The notes under the pieces are model-generated. The model had not been told where the DNA came from. It saw only the letters and a list, made by a program, of their open reading frames with translations, and made no database searches. Positions 25,966-34,306 of a stretch of DNA of 64,000 nt are shown in pieces. A program made the translations under genes and the position numbers. Location of the stretch: contig NZ_VTHK01000025.1 in the NCBI RefSeq assembly GCF_009765355.1, positions 83,511 through 147,510 of the forward strand, read 5' to 3'. Numbering within the stretch: position 1 is the first letter of the stretch; each line of letters opens with the position of its first letter. This stretch comes from Amycolatopsis anabasis (GTDB lineage: Bacteria > Actinomycetota > Actinomycetes > Mycobacteriales > Pseudonocardiaceae).

Positions 25966-27575
25966 GGAACCGGGGCTCCGGCCTCGCGCTGCTGGCCGTG
26001 GTGCCGGTGGGCTTCCTCGCCGTGCTGTTCGCCTGGCCGGTCGCCGCGATCATCGGGCACGGATTCGCCGAAGGCGGCGTGTTCACCGTGCTCGCGGACG
26101 ACCAGACCTGGCGGCTCGCCGGATTCACCCTCGCCCAGGCGGCCGCGTCCACGGTCGTCGCGGTGCTCGCCGGGATGCCGGTGGCGTTCCTGCTCGCGCG
26201 GGTGCGGCTGCCCGGGATCGCGGTGGCGCGCACCCTGGTGCTGGTGCCGTTCGTGCTGCCGAGCGTGGTGGTCGGGCTGGCCTTCCGCGCGCTGTGGCCG
26301 GACGGCGGGGTCGCCTCGATCGTGCTGGCGAACGCGTTCTTCAACGTAGCGGTGGTGGCACGGACGGTCGCCGGGCTCTGGGCGCAGCTCGACTCCCGCG
26401 CCGAGGACGCCGCGCGGGCGCTCGGCGCGTCGCCGTGGCGGGCGTTCCGGTCGGTGACCCTGCCCGCGCTGGCGCCCGCGATCACCTCGGCCGCGGCGGT
26501 GGTGTTCCTGTTCTGCGCCACCAGTTTCGGGGTCGTGCTGATGCTCGGCGGGGCGCGGTTGCGGACCCTGGAGACGGAGATCTACCTGCGCACGGTGAAC
26601 CTGCTCGACCTGTCCGGCGCGGCCGCGCTGTCGCTGGTGCAGCTGGCCGCGGTGGTCGCCGCGCTGGCCCTGGGCGCGCTCGCCCGGCGCCGCCGCGAGA
26701 CCGCGTTGCGCATGCGTTCTCCGGCCGTGCTCGCGCGGCGGCCCGCGGGCGGCCAGTGGTTCGTGGTGCTCGCCGCGTTCGCGGTGCTGGCCCTGCTGCT
26801 GACCCCGATCGCGGCCCTGCTGCTGAAATCGGTGTCCACATCGGACGGTTGGAGCCTGGCCGGGTACCGGGCGCTGACCGGGCACGGGGCGGACGGCACG
26901 CTCGCGGTCTCCGGCTGGGAGGCGGCGCTGCGGTCGCTGCGCACGGCCACCGACGCGACCGTGCTCGCCATGGTCGTCGGCGTGCTCGCCTCGGTGCTGC
27001 TGGTGTCGTTGCGCCGCGCGCCGAGCCGGGTGGCGCACGCGACGGGGGAGGCGATGGACGCCGCGCTCATGCTGCCGCTCGGCGTGTCGGCGGTGACCGT
27101 CGGCTTCGGTTACCTGGTGACCCTGGACGCCCTGCCCGGTGACCTGCGGACGTCACCGCTGCTGGTGCCGCTCGCGCAGGCGCTGGTGATCATCCCGCTG
27201 GTGGTGCGCATGGTGCTGCCGGTGCTGCGCTCGGTGGACGAGCGGCTCCGCCAGGCGGCCGCGACGCTGGGCGCGAGCCCGGCCCGGGTGTGGCGCGAGA
27301 TCGACCTGCCGCTGACGATCCGCTCGGTGGCGGCCGCCGCCGGATTCGGGTACGTGGTCGCGCTCGGCGAATTCGGCGCGACGAGCTTCCTCGCCCGGCC
27401 CGATTCGCCGACCCTGCCGGTGGCCGTCTCGACGCTGATCGGGCGGCCGGGCGAGCTGAACAACCAGCTGGCCTATGCGGCCTGCGCGCTGCTCATGCTG
27501 GTGACCGCGGCCGCGGTGGCGCTGATCGACCGGCTCGGCTCCGCGTCCGGGCACACCGCGGTAGGGGAGTTCTAG
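25929..27575 (+). CDS. thiP: ABC transporter permease with two fused membrane halves
   Basis: 548 aa, about 12 helices. It carries two binding-protein-dependent transport domains in one chain, as in ThiP and some ferric-iron permeases. The EAA loops are visible as EDAARALGASPWRAFRSVTLPAL in the first half and RQAAATLGASPARVWREIDLPL in the second. The start is GTG at 25929 or GTG at 25941; both overlap the thiB-like stop, so coupling is likely. The ATPase gene follows 4 bp after the stop. The family assignment to thiamine uptake rests mainly on the binding protein. Confidence 0.85.
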   Translation: MDRAVALAHRILRNRGSGLALLAVVPVGFLAVLFAWPVAAIIGHGFAEGGVFTVLADDQTWRLAGFTLAQAAASTVVAVLAGMPVAFLLARVRLPGIAVARTLVLVPFVLPSVVVGLAFRALWPDGGVASIVLANAFFNVAVVARTVAGLWAQLDSRAEDAARALGASPWRAFRSVTLPALAPAITSAAAVVFLFCATSFGVVLMLGGARLRTLETEIYLRTVNLLDLSGAAALSLVQLAAVVAALALGALARRRRETALRMRSPAVLARRPAGGQWFVVLAAFAVLALLLTPIAALLLKSVSTSDGWSLAGYRALTGHGADGTLAVSGWEAALRSLRTATDATVLAMVVGVLASVLLVSLRRAPSRVAHATGEAMDAALMLPLGVSAVTVGFGYLVTLDALPGDLRTSPLLVPLAQALVIIPLVVRMVLPVLRSVDERLRQAAATLGASPARVWREIDLPLTIRSVAAAAGFGYVVALGEFGATSFLARPDSPTLPVAVSTLIGRPGELNNQLAYAACALLMLVTAAAVALIDRLGSASGHTAVGEF

Positions 27576-27579
27576 GCCG

Positions 27580-28593
27580 ATGTCGCTGTCCGTCCACGAC
27601 CTGACCGTCCACTACGGACACTTCACGGCGGTCCGCGCGGTGTCCCTGGACATCGCCGACGGCGAAGTGCTCGCGCTGCTCGGCCCCTCCGGATCCGGCA
27701 AGTCGACCCTGCTGCGGGCGATCGCCGGGCTGGAACCGATGACCGGCGGCACGGTCCGCTGGGACGGCGCCGACCTCGCCGGAGTGCCGGTCCACCGCCG
27801 CGGTTTCGGCCTGGTCTTCCAGGACGGCCAGCTCTTCCCGCACCGCGACGTCGCCGGGAACATCGGCTTCGGCCTGCGCATGCACGGCATTCCTCGGACC
27901 GAACACGCGGAACGGATCGCCCGCCTCCTGGACCTGGTCGGCCTGACCGGCTACGAACACCGCCGCGTCACCGAACTCTCCGGTGGCGAGGCGCAACGCG
28001 TCGCGCTCGCCCGCGCCCTCGCGCCGAAACCGCGCCTGCTGCTGCTGGACGAGCCACTGTCCGGTTTGGACGCGGGCCTGCGCGAGCAGCTGGCGATCGA
28101 CTTGGCGGAACTCCTGCGCGGCGCGAAGATCACCACCCTGCTGGTGACGCACGACCAGGAGGAGGCGTTCACCCTCGCCGACCGGGTGGCCGTGCTGCGG
28201 CAAGGGGAGATTCGCCAGCTCGGCGCGGTGCCCGAGGTGTGGTCCCGCCCGGCCGACGACGCGGTGGCCCGGTTCCTGGGGGTGACCACGATCCTGCCCG
28301 CGGAGGCGAGCGGCGGTCGGGTGCGCTCGGCGCTCGGCGAGGTCGAGGTCCCCGGCGCGGCCGACGGCCCGGTGCGGCTCGGGTTGCGCCCCACCGGGCT
28401 GCGGGTGGCCGACGCGGGCGTCGGTGGTGAGGTGGTCGGCCGGGTGCACCGCCGCGACCACGCCCGCCTGGTGGTCCGCCCGGACGGTTACGAGTCCACT
28501 GTGGACGCCGTAGCCCCGGCCGGCGCGGACATCCACCCCGGCGACCTGGTCACCCTCGCCCTCGACCCGGACGGCATCGCCCTCATCGGCTGA
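27580..28593 (+). CDS. ABC transporter ATP-binding protein of the thiamine-type importer
   Basis: 337 aa. Walker A GPSGSGKST is at residues 35-43, Q-loop FQDGQLFP, signature LSGGEAQRVALARAL and Walker B LLLLDEP are present. A C-terminal domain of about 100 residues (LGLRPTGLRVAD region) resembles the TOBE-type tails of CysA/FbpC/PotA-like importers, so it is longer than E. coli ThiQ (about 230 aa). It is the last gene of the three-gene importer operon. Immediately after its stop comes the large inverted repeat at 28608-28702. Confidence 0.88.
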   Translation: MSLSVHDLTVHYGHFTAVRAVSLDIADGEVLALLGPSGSGKSTLLRAIAGLEPMTGGTVRWDGADLAGVPVHRRGFGLVFQDGQLFPHRDVAGNIGFGLRMHGIPRTEHAERIARLLDLVGLTGYEHRRVTELSGGEAQRVALARALAPKPRLLLLDEPLSGLDAGLREQLAIDLAELLRGAKITTLLVTHDQEEAFTLADRVAVLRQGEIRQLGAVPEVWSRPADDAVARFLGVTTILPAEASGGRVRSALGEVEVPGAADGPVRLGLRPTGLRVADAGVGGEVVGRVHRRDHARLVVRPDGYESTVDAVAPAGADIHPGDLVTLALDPDGIALIG

Positions 28594-28607
28594 CTCCCGC
28601 CCCGGTA

Positions 28608-28702
28608 CCCAAGTCCCCCAATGCGGCATTGGGGACGTTCAACGCCCCGAATGCCGCATTGGGTACCTCCAGTGCCCCGAAAGCCACATTGGGGGACTTG
28701 GG
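28608..28702. repeat. 95-bp palindromic repeat block, family B copy 1
   Basis: The ends are a perfect 16-nt inverted pair, CCCAAGTCCCCCAATG (28608-28623) and CATTGGGGGACTTGGG (28687-28702). Inside are two further CCCC(G)AATGC-type units with a period of about 28-30 bp, the clearest being CCCCGAATGCCGCATTGGG near 28644. A related element lies at 58581-58640. It fills the space between the convergent importer and exporter operons, so it may act as a terminator. Confidence 0.75.
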
Positions 28703-28705
28703 CGA

Positions 28706-29581
28706 CTAGCCGTCGCGGGTGGTGAGGCGGGCGTAGGCCAGGGACAGGGCGATCGCGATGTAGCACACCGCCCGCAGCGCGCCCTCGGTCAGCGATCCGG
28801 CGGGCACCGGATCGCGCAGCACGTCGGCGAGCACGTCCCAGGAATTGTTGAGCAGGAACGGATGCAGCCAGTCGACCGCGGAGAGCAGGCTCAGCACGGA
28901 GAACACCACGGTCCCGCCGAGCACCGAGACGACCACCAGCATCGGGTGCTCGGTGCACGCCGAGATCGCCAGCGCGACCGCGCCGACCGCCCACAGCTGC
29001 AGCGTCACCCAGCCCGCCGCCAGGCCGACCTTGCCCAGCACCGCCCAGATCGACAGCGTGCTGCCGGACAACGTGAACATCGACCCGGTGCCGTTGATCA
29101 CCAGCCCGGTGAGCACCCCGGTCACCGCCATCACCACCGCCGCGGCGAGCGCGACGGTCGCCACCCCGAACGCCTTCACCGCCAGCAACCGGCCCCGGCT
29201 CACCGGCGCGAGCATCCAGCCGCGCAGCGTCCCGTGCGCGGACTCCCCGGCCAGCGCGTCGGCACCCGCCATCGCCGCGGTGAGCGGGAGCAGCAGCTGC
29301 AGCGTGAACGCGAGCACGGCGATCGGCAGCACGAAAGCGTTGCCCATCGCGGCGGTGAACAGGCCCTCGTTCGGCCCGCCGCCGGGGCGCTCCGCCGCGC
29401 TCGTGGGGTCGACCAGGGTCAGGCTGATCCCGACCACCACCGGGATGACCGCCAGCAGGCCGAGCACGATGAGCGTCCGCGGCCGCCGGAAGATCCAGCG
29501 CAGTTCCGCGCGGATCAGCCGGGACACGCCGACCGTGGTCGCCGCGGGCCGCGCGGCGCCGGACAGAACCGCCTGCGTCAT
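28706..29581 (-). CDS. ABC-2-type exporter permease
   Basis: 291 aa with six hydrophobic helices and a long loop after the first (near PTSAAERPGGGPNEG). The segment GESAHGTLRGWMLAPVSRGRLLAVK is the characteristic ABC-2 permease motif. The ATG at 29581 overlaps the ATPase stop (ATGA), so the two are coupled. With the ATPase it should form an exporter or a bacitracin-type resistance pump. It is the third gene in a LolA-like protein, ATPase, permease operon divergent from a two-component system. The substrate is unknown. Confidence 0.85.
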   Translation of the reverse strand: MTQAVLSGAARPAATTVGVSRLIRAELRWIFRRPRTLIVLGLLAVIPVVVGISLTLVDPTSAAERPGGGPNEGLFTAAMGNAFVLPIAVLAFTLQLLLPLTAAMAGADALAGESAHGTLRGWMLAPVSRGRLLAVKAFGVATVALAAAVVMAVTGVLTGLVINGTGSMFTLSGSTLSIWAVLGKVGLAAGWVTLQLWAVGAVALAISACTEHPMLVVVSVLGGTVVFSVLSLLSAVDWLHPFLLNNSWDVLADVLRDPVPAGSLTEGALRAVCYIAIALSLAYARLTTRDG

Positions 29582-30606
29582 GCCACTGCCTCCCCGTCGA
29601 CCTCGGGTAGTCCGTCCGATGTGGACGTATCCGGTTCGTGCTGGGTCAGCCGGGCGAACAGGTCCTCCAGGCCGGTGCGCGCCCGGGTCGCCTCGTGGAC
29701 CGGCACGCCGCCCCGGACGAGCGTCGCCACGACCTCGGGCGCGGTCGTGGCCGTGAGGTCGGCCCGGACGCCTTCGGGAACCAACCGGCTGGGAATCCGG
29801 TTCTCCCGCAAGACATCGACCGCCCGATCACTGTCCGGAGTGGACACGATCAGGGCGGGGCTGCCGGATTCCAGCAACTCGGCCAGCTCGCCCTGGGCCA
29901 CCACCAGGCCGTCGTGCAGCACCGCGACGTGCGTGCAGGTCGCTTCCACCTCGGCCAGCAGGTGCGAGGAGACCAGCACGGTGACGCCCTCGGCGTGCAG
30001 TTCGGCGATGATCTTGCGGATCTCCCGCGTGCCCGCCGGGTCCAGGCCGTTCGTCGGCTCGTCGAGCACGATCATCCGCCGCGGCACCAGCAGCGCGCCG
30101 GCCAGGCCGAGCCGCTGCTTCATCCCGAGCGAGTAACCGCGGTAGCGCCGGTGCGCCGCCCCGGCGAGGCCGACCCGTTCCAGCGCCGCCTGCACGGCCC
30201 GCGGAACGTCCGAAGAGGACAGTCGCGGCTCGGCGGCGGCCATCCGCAGCAGGTTGTCCCGGCCGGACAGGAACGGGTGGAAACCCGGCCCTTCGACCAG
30301 CGCGCCGACGTCGGGCAGCGCCTGCTGCGCGCCTTCGGGCATCGGCTGCCCGAGCAGTTCGACCTCGCCCTCGGTCGGGCGGACCAGGCCGAGCAGCATG
30401 CGGATCGTCGTCGTCTTGCCGGAGCCGTTCGGGCCGAGCATGCCCAGCACGGCGCCTTCCGGCACGTCCAGGTCGACCTGGTCCACCGCCACCGTGCCGC
30501 GGTAGACCTTGCGCAGGCCCCGGGTGCGCGCGGCGAGCGGTGGAGCGGGCGTGGCGGCCCCGTCCGGGACCGCCACGCCGTACTCCGTGAATACCGAGGA
30601 GGTCAC
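29578..30606 (-). CDS. ABC exporter ATP-binding protein
   Basis: 342 aa. Walker A GPNGSGKTT sits at about residues 63-71. The signature region is YSLGMKQRLGLAGALL and Walker B is MIVLDEP, followed by the NGLDPAGTREIRKI segment typical of CcmA/DrrA/BcrA-type exporters. The variable C-terminal 100 residues lack a known domain. The GTG start at 30604-30606 overlaps the LolA-like gene's stop by 4 bp. Upstream extension to 30843 would lie inside that gene and is not supported. Confidence 0.9.
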   Translation of the reverse strand: MTSSVFTEYGVAVPDGAATPAPPLAARTRGLRKVYRGTVAVDQVDLDVPEGAVLGMLGPNGSGKTTTIRMLLGLVRPTEGEVELLGQPMPEGAQQALPDVGALVEGPGFHPFLSGRDNLLRMAAAEPRLSSSDVPRAVQAALERVGLAGAAHRRYRGYSLGMKQRLGLAGALLVPRRMIVLDEPTNGLDPAGTREIRKIIAELHAEGVTVLVSSHLLAEVEATCTHVAVLHDGLVVAQGELAELLESGSPALIVSTPDSDRAVDVLRENRIPSRLVPEGVRADLTATTAPEVVATLVRGGVPVHEATRARTGLEDLFARLTQHEPDTSTSDGLPEVDGEAVA

Positions 30607-31661
30607 TTCGAACCCAGTGCCTCGATGAGCACCTGCTCGGGAACCGCGCCGGCGGCGAAGCGGCCGTCGTCGGTGAGCAGCGCGGTGCCGACCTTCGTGG
30701 TGATCACGTGCCCGCTGCCGAACGCGCCGCTGACCGGCTTGCCGAGCTGCGCGATGAGCGCCTTCGGGTCCACGTCGCCGCCCTTGCCCTGCTTCGGCTG
30801 GAGCGCCTCGGCCGGGATCTGGCCGGTGAGCACCGTGTCCCACCCGTCGCCGACGACCTTGACGTTCTGCTGCGCCTCTTCGGCGGCCTTCCGGTCGACC
30901 TGCGGCTGCTTCTCGGTCACCTTGGCGCCCTGCGGCGGGGTGAACTGGAACCGGTCGGCGGGCTGCGCGGCGAAGTCGATGTCGTCGAACGCGATCTGCA
31001 GGGCCGGGTCGGCGGTGCCGTTGGTCAGCACGGCGAACCGCAGCGGCAGCCGCTTCTCCGCGTCGACGGTCACCCGGACCTCGCGCAGCAGCGTGCGCTC
31101 GGTCGGCTTGGGCGTGAGGACCAGCTCGTAGGCGGGCCGGTCCGCGACCCGCGCGGTGCCCTCGACCGACACCGTGCTGCTCTCCCGGATCTTGCCGAGC
31201 AGCGTGGTCGCCGCGGTCGTCGGATCGGTGACCGTGCCCTCCTCGATGCCTTTGTCCTTGACGTCCTGCGGCAGCGTGATCTTGGTGGCGCTGTTGTCGC
31301 CGGAGTTGTACGTCCAGACAGTGGCGCCGTCGTGGACGACGGTCTCCTCGGTGCTGCCCTGCTTGACCGCCAGCCGGCTCCGGCCGTTGCCGTCGTTGTA
31401 GACCTGCGCGGAGTCCAGGTTCAGCGCGTTCGAACCGGCCCCGGGCAGCGTGGGCAGGCCCAGCTTGTTGTCCACCTTGACGGTGCCCTCCAGGGCCGGG
31501 GTCGGCGCGGTGAGCACCGACTGGACCAGGTCCTCGGCGCTCACCGGTGGCAGTTGCGGCGCCTCACCGGCGCCGGCGGGCAGCGCCATCACCGCGAGCC
31601 CGGCGATCCCGAGCGCGGAGCCCGTCACGGCCGCCGTGATGGCTTTCGTCTTCGGTTGCAT
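30603..31661 (-). CDS. Secreted LolA-like lipoprotein-carrier-type protein
   Basis: 352 aa. It has a signal peptide (about 1-30, core ITAAVTGSALGIAGLAVMALPAGAG) and no lipobox. The rest is beta-rich with LolA-like features (YNDGNGRSRLAVKQG, ATVWTYNSGDNSATK, PAYELVLTPKP, RLPLRFAVLTNG). The ATG at 31661 is preferred because AGGGAG sits 6 nt upstream; the first ATG at 31667 is too close. It is the first gene of an operon with an ABC exporter, suggesting that it handles a hydrophobic cargo or senses membrane stress. Neither role is demonstrated. Confidence 0.82.
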   Translation of the reverse strand: MQPKTKAITAAVTGSALGIAGLAVMALPAGAGEAPQLPPVSAEDLVQSVLTAPTPALEGTVKVDNKLGLPTLPGAGSNALNLDSAQVYNDGNGRSRLAVKQGSTEETVVHDGATVWTYNSGDNSATKITLPQDVKDKGIEEGTVTDPTTAATTLLGKIRESSTVSVEGTARVADRPAYELVLTPKPTERTLLREVRVTVDAEKRLPLRFAVLTNGTADPALQIAFDDIDFAAQPADRFQFTPPQGAKVTEKQPQVDRKAAEEAQQNVKVVGDGWDTVLTGQIPAEALQPKQGKGGDVDPKALIAQLGKPVSGAFGSGHVITTKVGTALLTDDGRFAAGAVPEQVLIEALGSK

Positions 31662-31728
31662 GCTCATCTCCCTGTGTGTCCGAGCCCCAGTGTGCTCGTT
31701 TCCCGACACCCAGGCTTCCCTCCCGAGT

Positions 31729-31767
31729 CTGAGATCGCGCTGAGATGGGCCGCGAGCGAGCTGAGAG
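31729..31767. promoter_or_regulatory. Three direct CTGAGA repeats in the divergent promoter region
   Basis: CTGAGAT at 31729-31735, CTGAGAT at 31740-31746 and CTGAGAG at 31761-31767; the starts are 11 and 21 bp apart, about one and two helical turns. Such in-phase direct repeats are typical of OmpR-family binding sites. They lie between the LolA-like operon and the response regulator gene, so autoregulation and control of the exporter are likely. Confidence 0.5.
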
Positions 31768-31818
31768 ATCCCTGAAGGTCGCGCGCGTGAACCGCGCGGG
31801 CTTGGCATTCTGAGAGTC

Positions 31819-32535
31819 GTGAAACCTCGGGTTCTCGTCGTGGACGACGAGTTGGGTGTGCGGAAGGCGCTGCAGCGCGGGCTCAAGGCGGAGGGCATGG
31901 ACGTGGTCACCGCCGCCGACGGGCCCACCGGCCTGCAGCTCGCGGCGACCGGCTCGTTCGACGCGGTGCTGCTGGACATCATGCTGCCCGGCCTGTCCGG
32001 CTACCGGGTGCTCCAGCAGCTGCGCGCCCAGGGCGTGCCGACCCCGGTGCTGATGATCTCGGCGAAGGACGGCGAGGTCGACCAGGCCGACGGGCTCGAT
32101 CTCGGTGCGGACGGGTACCTGGTCAAACCGTTCTCGTTCGTGGTGCTGGTGGCCCAGGTCCGCGCGGTCCTGCGCCGGGCGACGGCCGAGGGCGTGCGCG
32201 GGCCGCTGCGGGTCGGCGCGCTGACCGTCGACCGGGCCACCCGGGAGGTCCGCTGGGGCGAGGATCCGGTCGCCCTCAGCCCGCGCGAGTTCGCGCTGCT
32301 GGAGGTGCTGGTCGGCCGCGCGGGCACGGTGGTCACCAAGGACGAGCTGCTGCGCGCGGTGTGGGGCGACGAGCAGGCGGCCACCCGCAACGTCGTCGAG
32401 GTGTATGTCGGTTACGTGCGCCGCAAGCTCGACGCCGTCGGCGCCGGTGAGGTGGTGCGCACGGTCCGCGGCCACGGCTACCTGTGCTCGGATCCGCGGC
32501 TCGACGAGGTCATCACCGCGGCCGGTCCGGGGTGA
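31819..32535 (+). CDS. OmpR-family response regulator
   Basis: 238 aa. The receiver domain has acidic residues D9-D10, phosphorylation site D53 (VLLDIMLPG) and the conserved LVKPFS lysine. The C-terminal winged helix contains LSPREFALLEVLVGRAGTVVTKDELLRAVW and NVVEVYVGYVRRKLD, ending in RTVRGHGYL. The start is GTG at 31819. Its TGA shares a base with the histidine kinase start (TGATG), so the two are coupled. It likely binds the CTGAGA repeats upstream and controls the divergent LolA-like/ABC operon. Confidence 0.94.
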   Translation: MKPRVLVVDDELGVRKALQRGLKAEGMDVVTAADGPTGLQLAATGSFDAVLLDIMLPGLSGYRVLQQLRAQGVPTPVLMISAKDGEVDQADGLDLGADGYLVKPFSFVVLVAQVRAVLRRATAEGVRGPLRVGALTVDRATREVRWGEDPVALSPREFALLEVLVGRAGTVVTKDELLRAVWGDEQAATRNVVEVYVGYVRRKLDAVGAGEVVRTVRGHGYLCSDPRLDEVITAAGPG

Positions 32536-33881
32536 TGAGCGGGCGGTCGTGGTGGCTGCGCCGCTCGCTGCGCTTCCGGGTCGCGCTCAAGACCGCCGCG
32601 GTCACGCTGGTGTTCCTGCTCGGGCTCGCCCTGCTGGCGAGCCGGGGCCTCGGCCCGCTGCTGATCCGGTCCGTCGACGGGGAACTCGCCGACGCCCTCG
32701 GCCCGGCCGGCGCGCAGGTCGCGGCCGGTCACCCGCCCAATCCGGCGTCCGGGGTCACCGTGCGCGTCCTGGACATCGCGGGCACGCCGGTGGACGGCCT
32801 GCCGCCCGCGGACCTGAACCCGGGGGACATCCGGGCGCTCAAGGCGGGCGAGCCGGTGCGCACCGGGTCGCCCGGGGATACCGGCGCGCGCTGGCGCTGG
32901 CTCGGCTCGGTGGTGTCCGCCCCGGACGGCGCCCAGCGGCTGGTCGTCGCCGGGGCCGGGCTGGTCGGGTTCACCGCCGCGGTCGAGGGCGGTTCGCACT
33001 GGCTCTTCTGGGTCGCCTCGGCGGGCGCCGCGCTGGCCGCGCTCGCGACCTGGCTGGTGGTGGGCTCGGCGCTGCGCCCGGTGGGGCGGATGCGCCGGTC
33101 GGTGCGGGAACTGCCGCCGGGTGAACGGCTGCCGCTGCCCGGGGCGCGCGACGAACTCCGCGCGTTGGCCGAGGATTTCAACGTGCTGCTGGCCCGGCAG
33201 GAGGAGATCAGCGAACGGCTGCGCCGGTTCACCGGGGACGCCGCGCACGAGCTGCGCTCGCCGGTCGCGTCGATCCGGGTCCAGGCCGAGGTCGCGGTCG
33301 CCAATCCGGATCCCGAACTCGCCCAGGAGACGCTCGCGGACATCCTGGCCGAGGCCGAACGCCTGTCCGCCCTGCTCGACGGACTGCTCGGCCTCGCCCG
33401 CTCGGACGCGGGCGAACTGCCGCCCGCGGAACCGGTCGAACTGGTCTCCGAGGCCCGCGCCGCGGTCGCCCGGCTCCCGGCCGGCGCGCCCCCGGCCCGG
33501 GTGACCGGCGCGGTCGCGCAGACCTGGGCGTATGCCGCGCCCGCCGAGGTCGAGCTGGTGCTGAACAACCTGCTGCGCAACGCCTGCCGGTACGCGAACG
33601 GGCAGATCGTGGTGTCCGTGCTCGCCGCGCGGTCCACCGTGCGCGTGGTGGTCGACGACGACGGCCCGGGTATCGCGCCGGAGCACCGGGACAAGGTGTT
33701 CGACCGCTTCTACCGGGTGTCCGACGACCGGGCGCGCTCGTCGGGCGGCACCGGGCTCGGGCTGGCGATGGTCGCCGAGGCCGTCCGCCGCCGGGGCGGC
33801 CGGGTCACCGTCGGCGAGTCCCCGGAAGGCGGCGCCCGCTTCCAGGTCGTCTGGCGCTCGGCGGGTACGTTGCCCGGGTGA
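32535..33881 (+). CDS. Sensor histidine kinase
   Basis: 448 aa. One membrane helix near residues 17-38, an extracytoplasmic sensor region of about 110 residues, a second helix (near 155-180), then HAMP, HisKA with H238 in AHELRSPVASIR, and an HATPase domain with NNLLRNACRYA, VDDDGPGI and GGTGLGLAMV. It should autophosphorylate and pass the phosphate to the adjacent regulator. The ATG at 32535 overlaps the regulator stop by one base. The stimulus is unknown; linkage to a LolA-like protein and an ABC exporter suggests envelope stress or a hydrophobic antibiotic. Confidence 0.93.
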   Translation: MSGRSWWLRRSLRFRVALKTAAVTLVFLLGLALLASRGLGPLLIRSVDGELADALGPAGAQVAAGHPPNPASGVTVRVLDIAGTPVDGLPPADLNPGDIRALKAGEPVRTGSPGDTGARWRWLGSVVSAPDGAQRLVVAGAGLVGFTAAVEGGSHWLFWVASAGAALAALATWLVVGSALRPVGRMRRSVRELPPGERLPLPGARDELRALAEDFNVLLARQEEISERLRRFTGDAAHELRSPVASIRVQAEVAVANPDPELAQETLADILAEAERLSALLDGLLGLARSDAGELPPAEPVELVSEARAAVARLPAGAPPARVTGAVAQTWAYAAPAEVELVLNNLLRNACRYANGQIVVSVLAARSTVRVVVDDDGPGIAPEHRDKVFDRFYRVSDDRARSSGGTGLGLAMVAEAVRRRGGRVTVGESPEGGARFQVVWRSAGTLPG

Positions 33882-34264
33882 CCGTGATCGTGGGGGCGGC
33901 GATCGTGCGCGAGGGCGCCCTGCTCGCCCAGCAGCGCGCCTGGCCCGACGACGCCGCCGGGCGCTGGGAACTGCCCGGCGGGCGGGTCGAACCGGAAGAG
34001 TCCGAAGTGGACGCACTGCGCCGGGAATGCGCCGAGGAACTCGACGTCGACGTGCTCGTCGGCGACCGGGTCGGCCCGGATGTCGCGCTGCCCGGCGGCA
34101 AGGTGCTCCGGATCTTCGCGGCCGAGCTGAAAAGCGGCGAACCGCGTGCGGTGGAGCACCGCGCGGTGCGCTGGCTCGCCGCCGGGCAACTCGGCGAGGT
34201 CGACTGGCTGCCCGCCGACCGCGAACTCCTGCCCGAGCTCGCGAATCTCCTGGCACGTCCGTGA
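33878..34264 (+). CDS. NUDIX hydrolase (MutT-like)
   Basis: 128 aa. The Nudix box is GGRVEPEESEVDALRRECAEEL near residues 40-60, matching G-x5-E-x7-RE-x2-EE (one residue in the box is CAEELD rather than REEL). N-terminal VIVGAAIVREGALLAQQR is the usual first strand and loop. It could hydrolyse 8-oxo-dGTP or 5-methyl-dCTP-type nucleotides; the substrate is not predictable. The GTG at 33878 overlaps the kinase stop (GTGA), so it is the third gene of that operon. The functional link is unclear. Confidence 0.9.
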   Translation: MTVIVGAAIVREGALLAQQRAWPDDAAGRWELPGGRVEPEESEVDALRRECAEELDVDVLVGDRVGPDVALPGGKVLRIFAAELKSGEPRAVEHRAVRWLAAGQLGEVDWLPADRELLPELANLLARP

Positions 34265-34292
34265 CCCGAAAGCGCGCGCACTTTCGGGTCAC
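34261..34292. terminator. Bidirectional terminator between NUDIX gene and trpS
   Basis: GTGACCCGAAAG (34261-34272) and CTTTCGGGTCAC (34281-34292) form a perfect 12-bp stem with an 8-nt loop. It overlaps the NUDIX stop codon and lies 15 bp from the convergent trpS stop. Confidence 0.75.
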
Positions 34293-34306
34293 GGAGTCGC
34301 GGCCGG

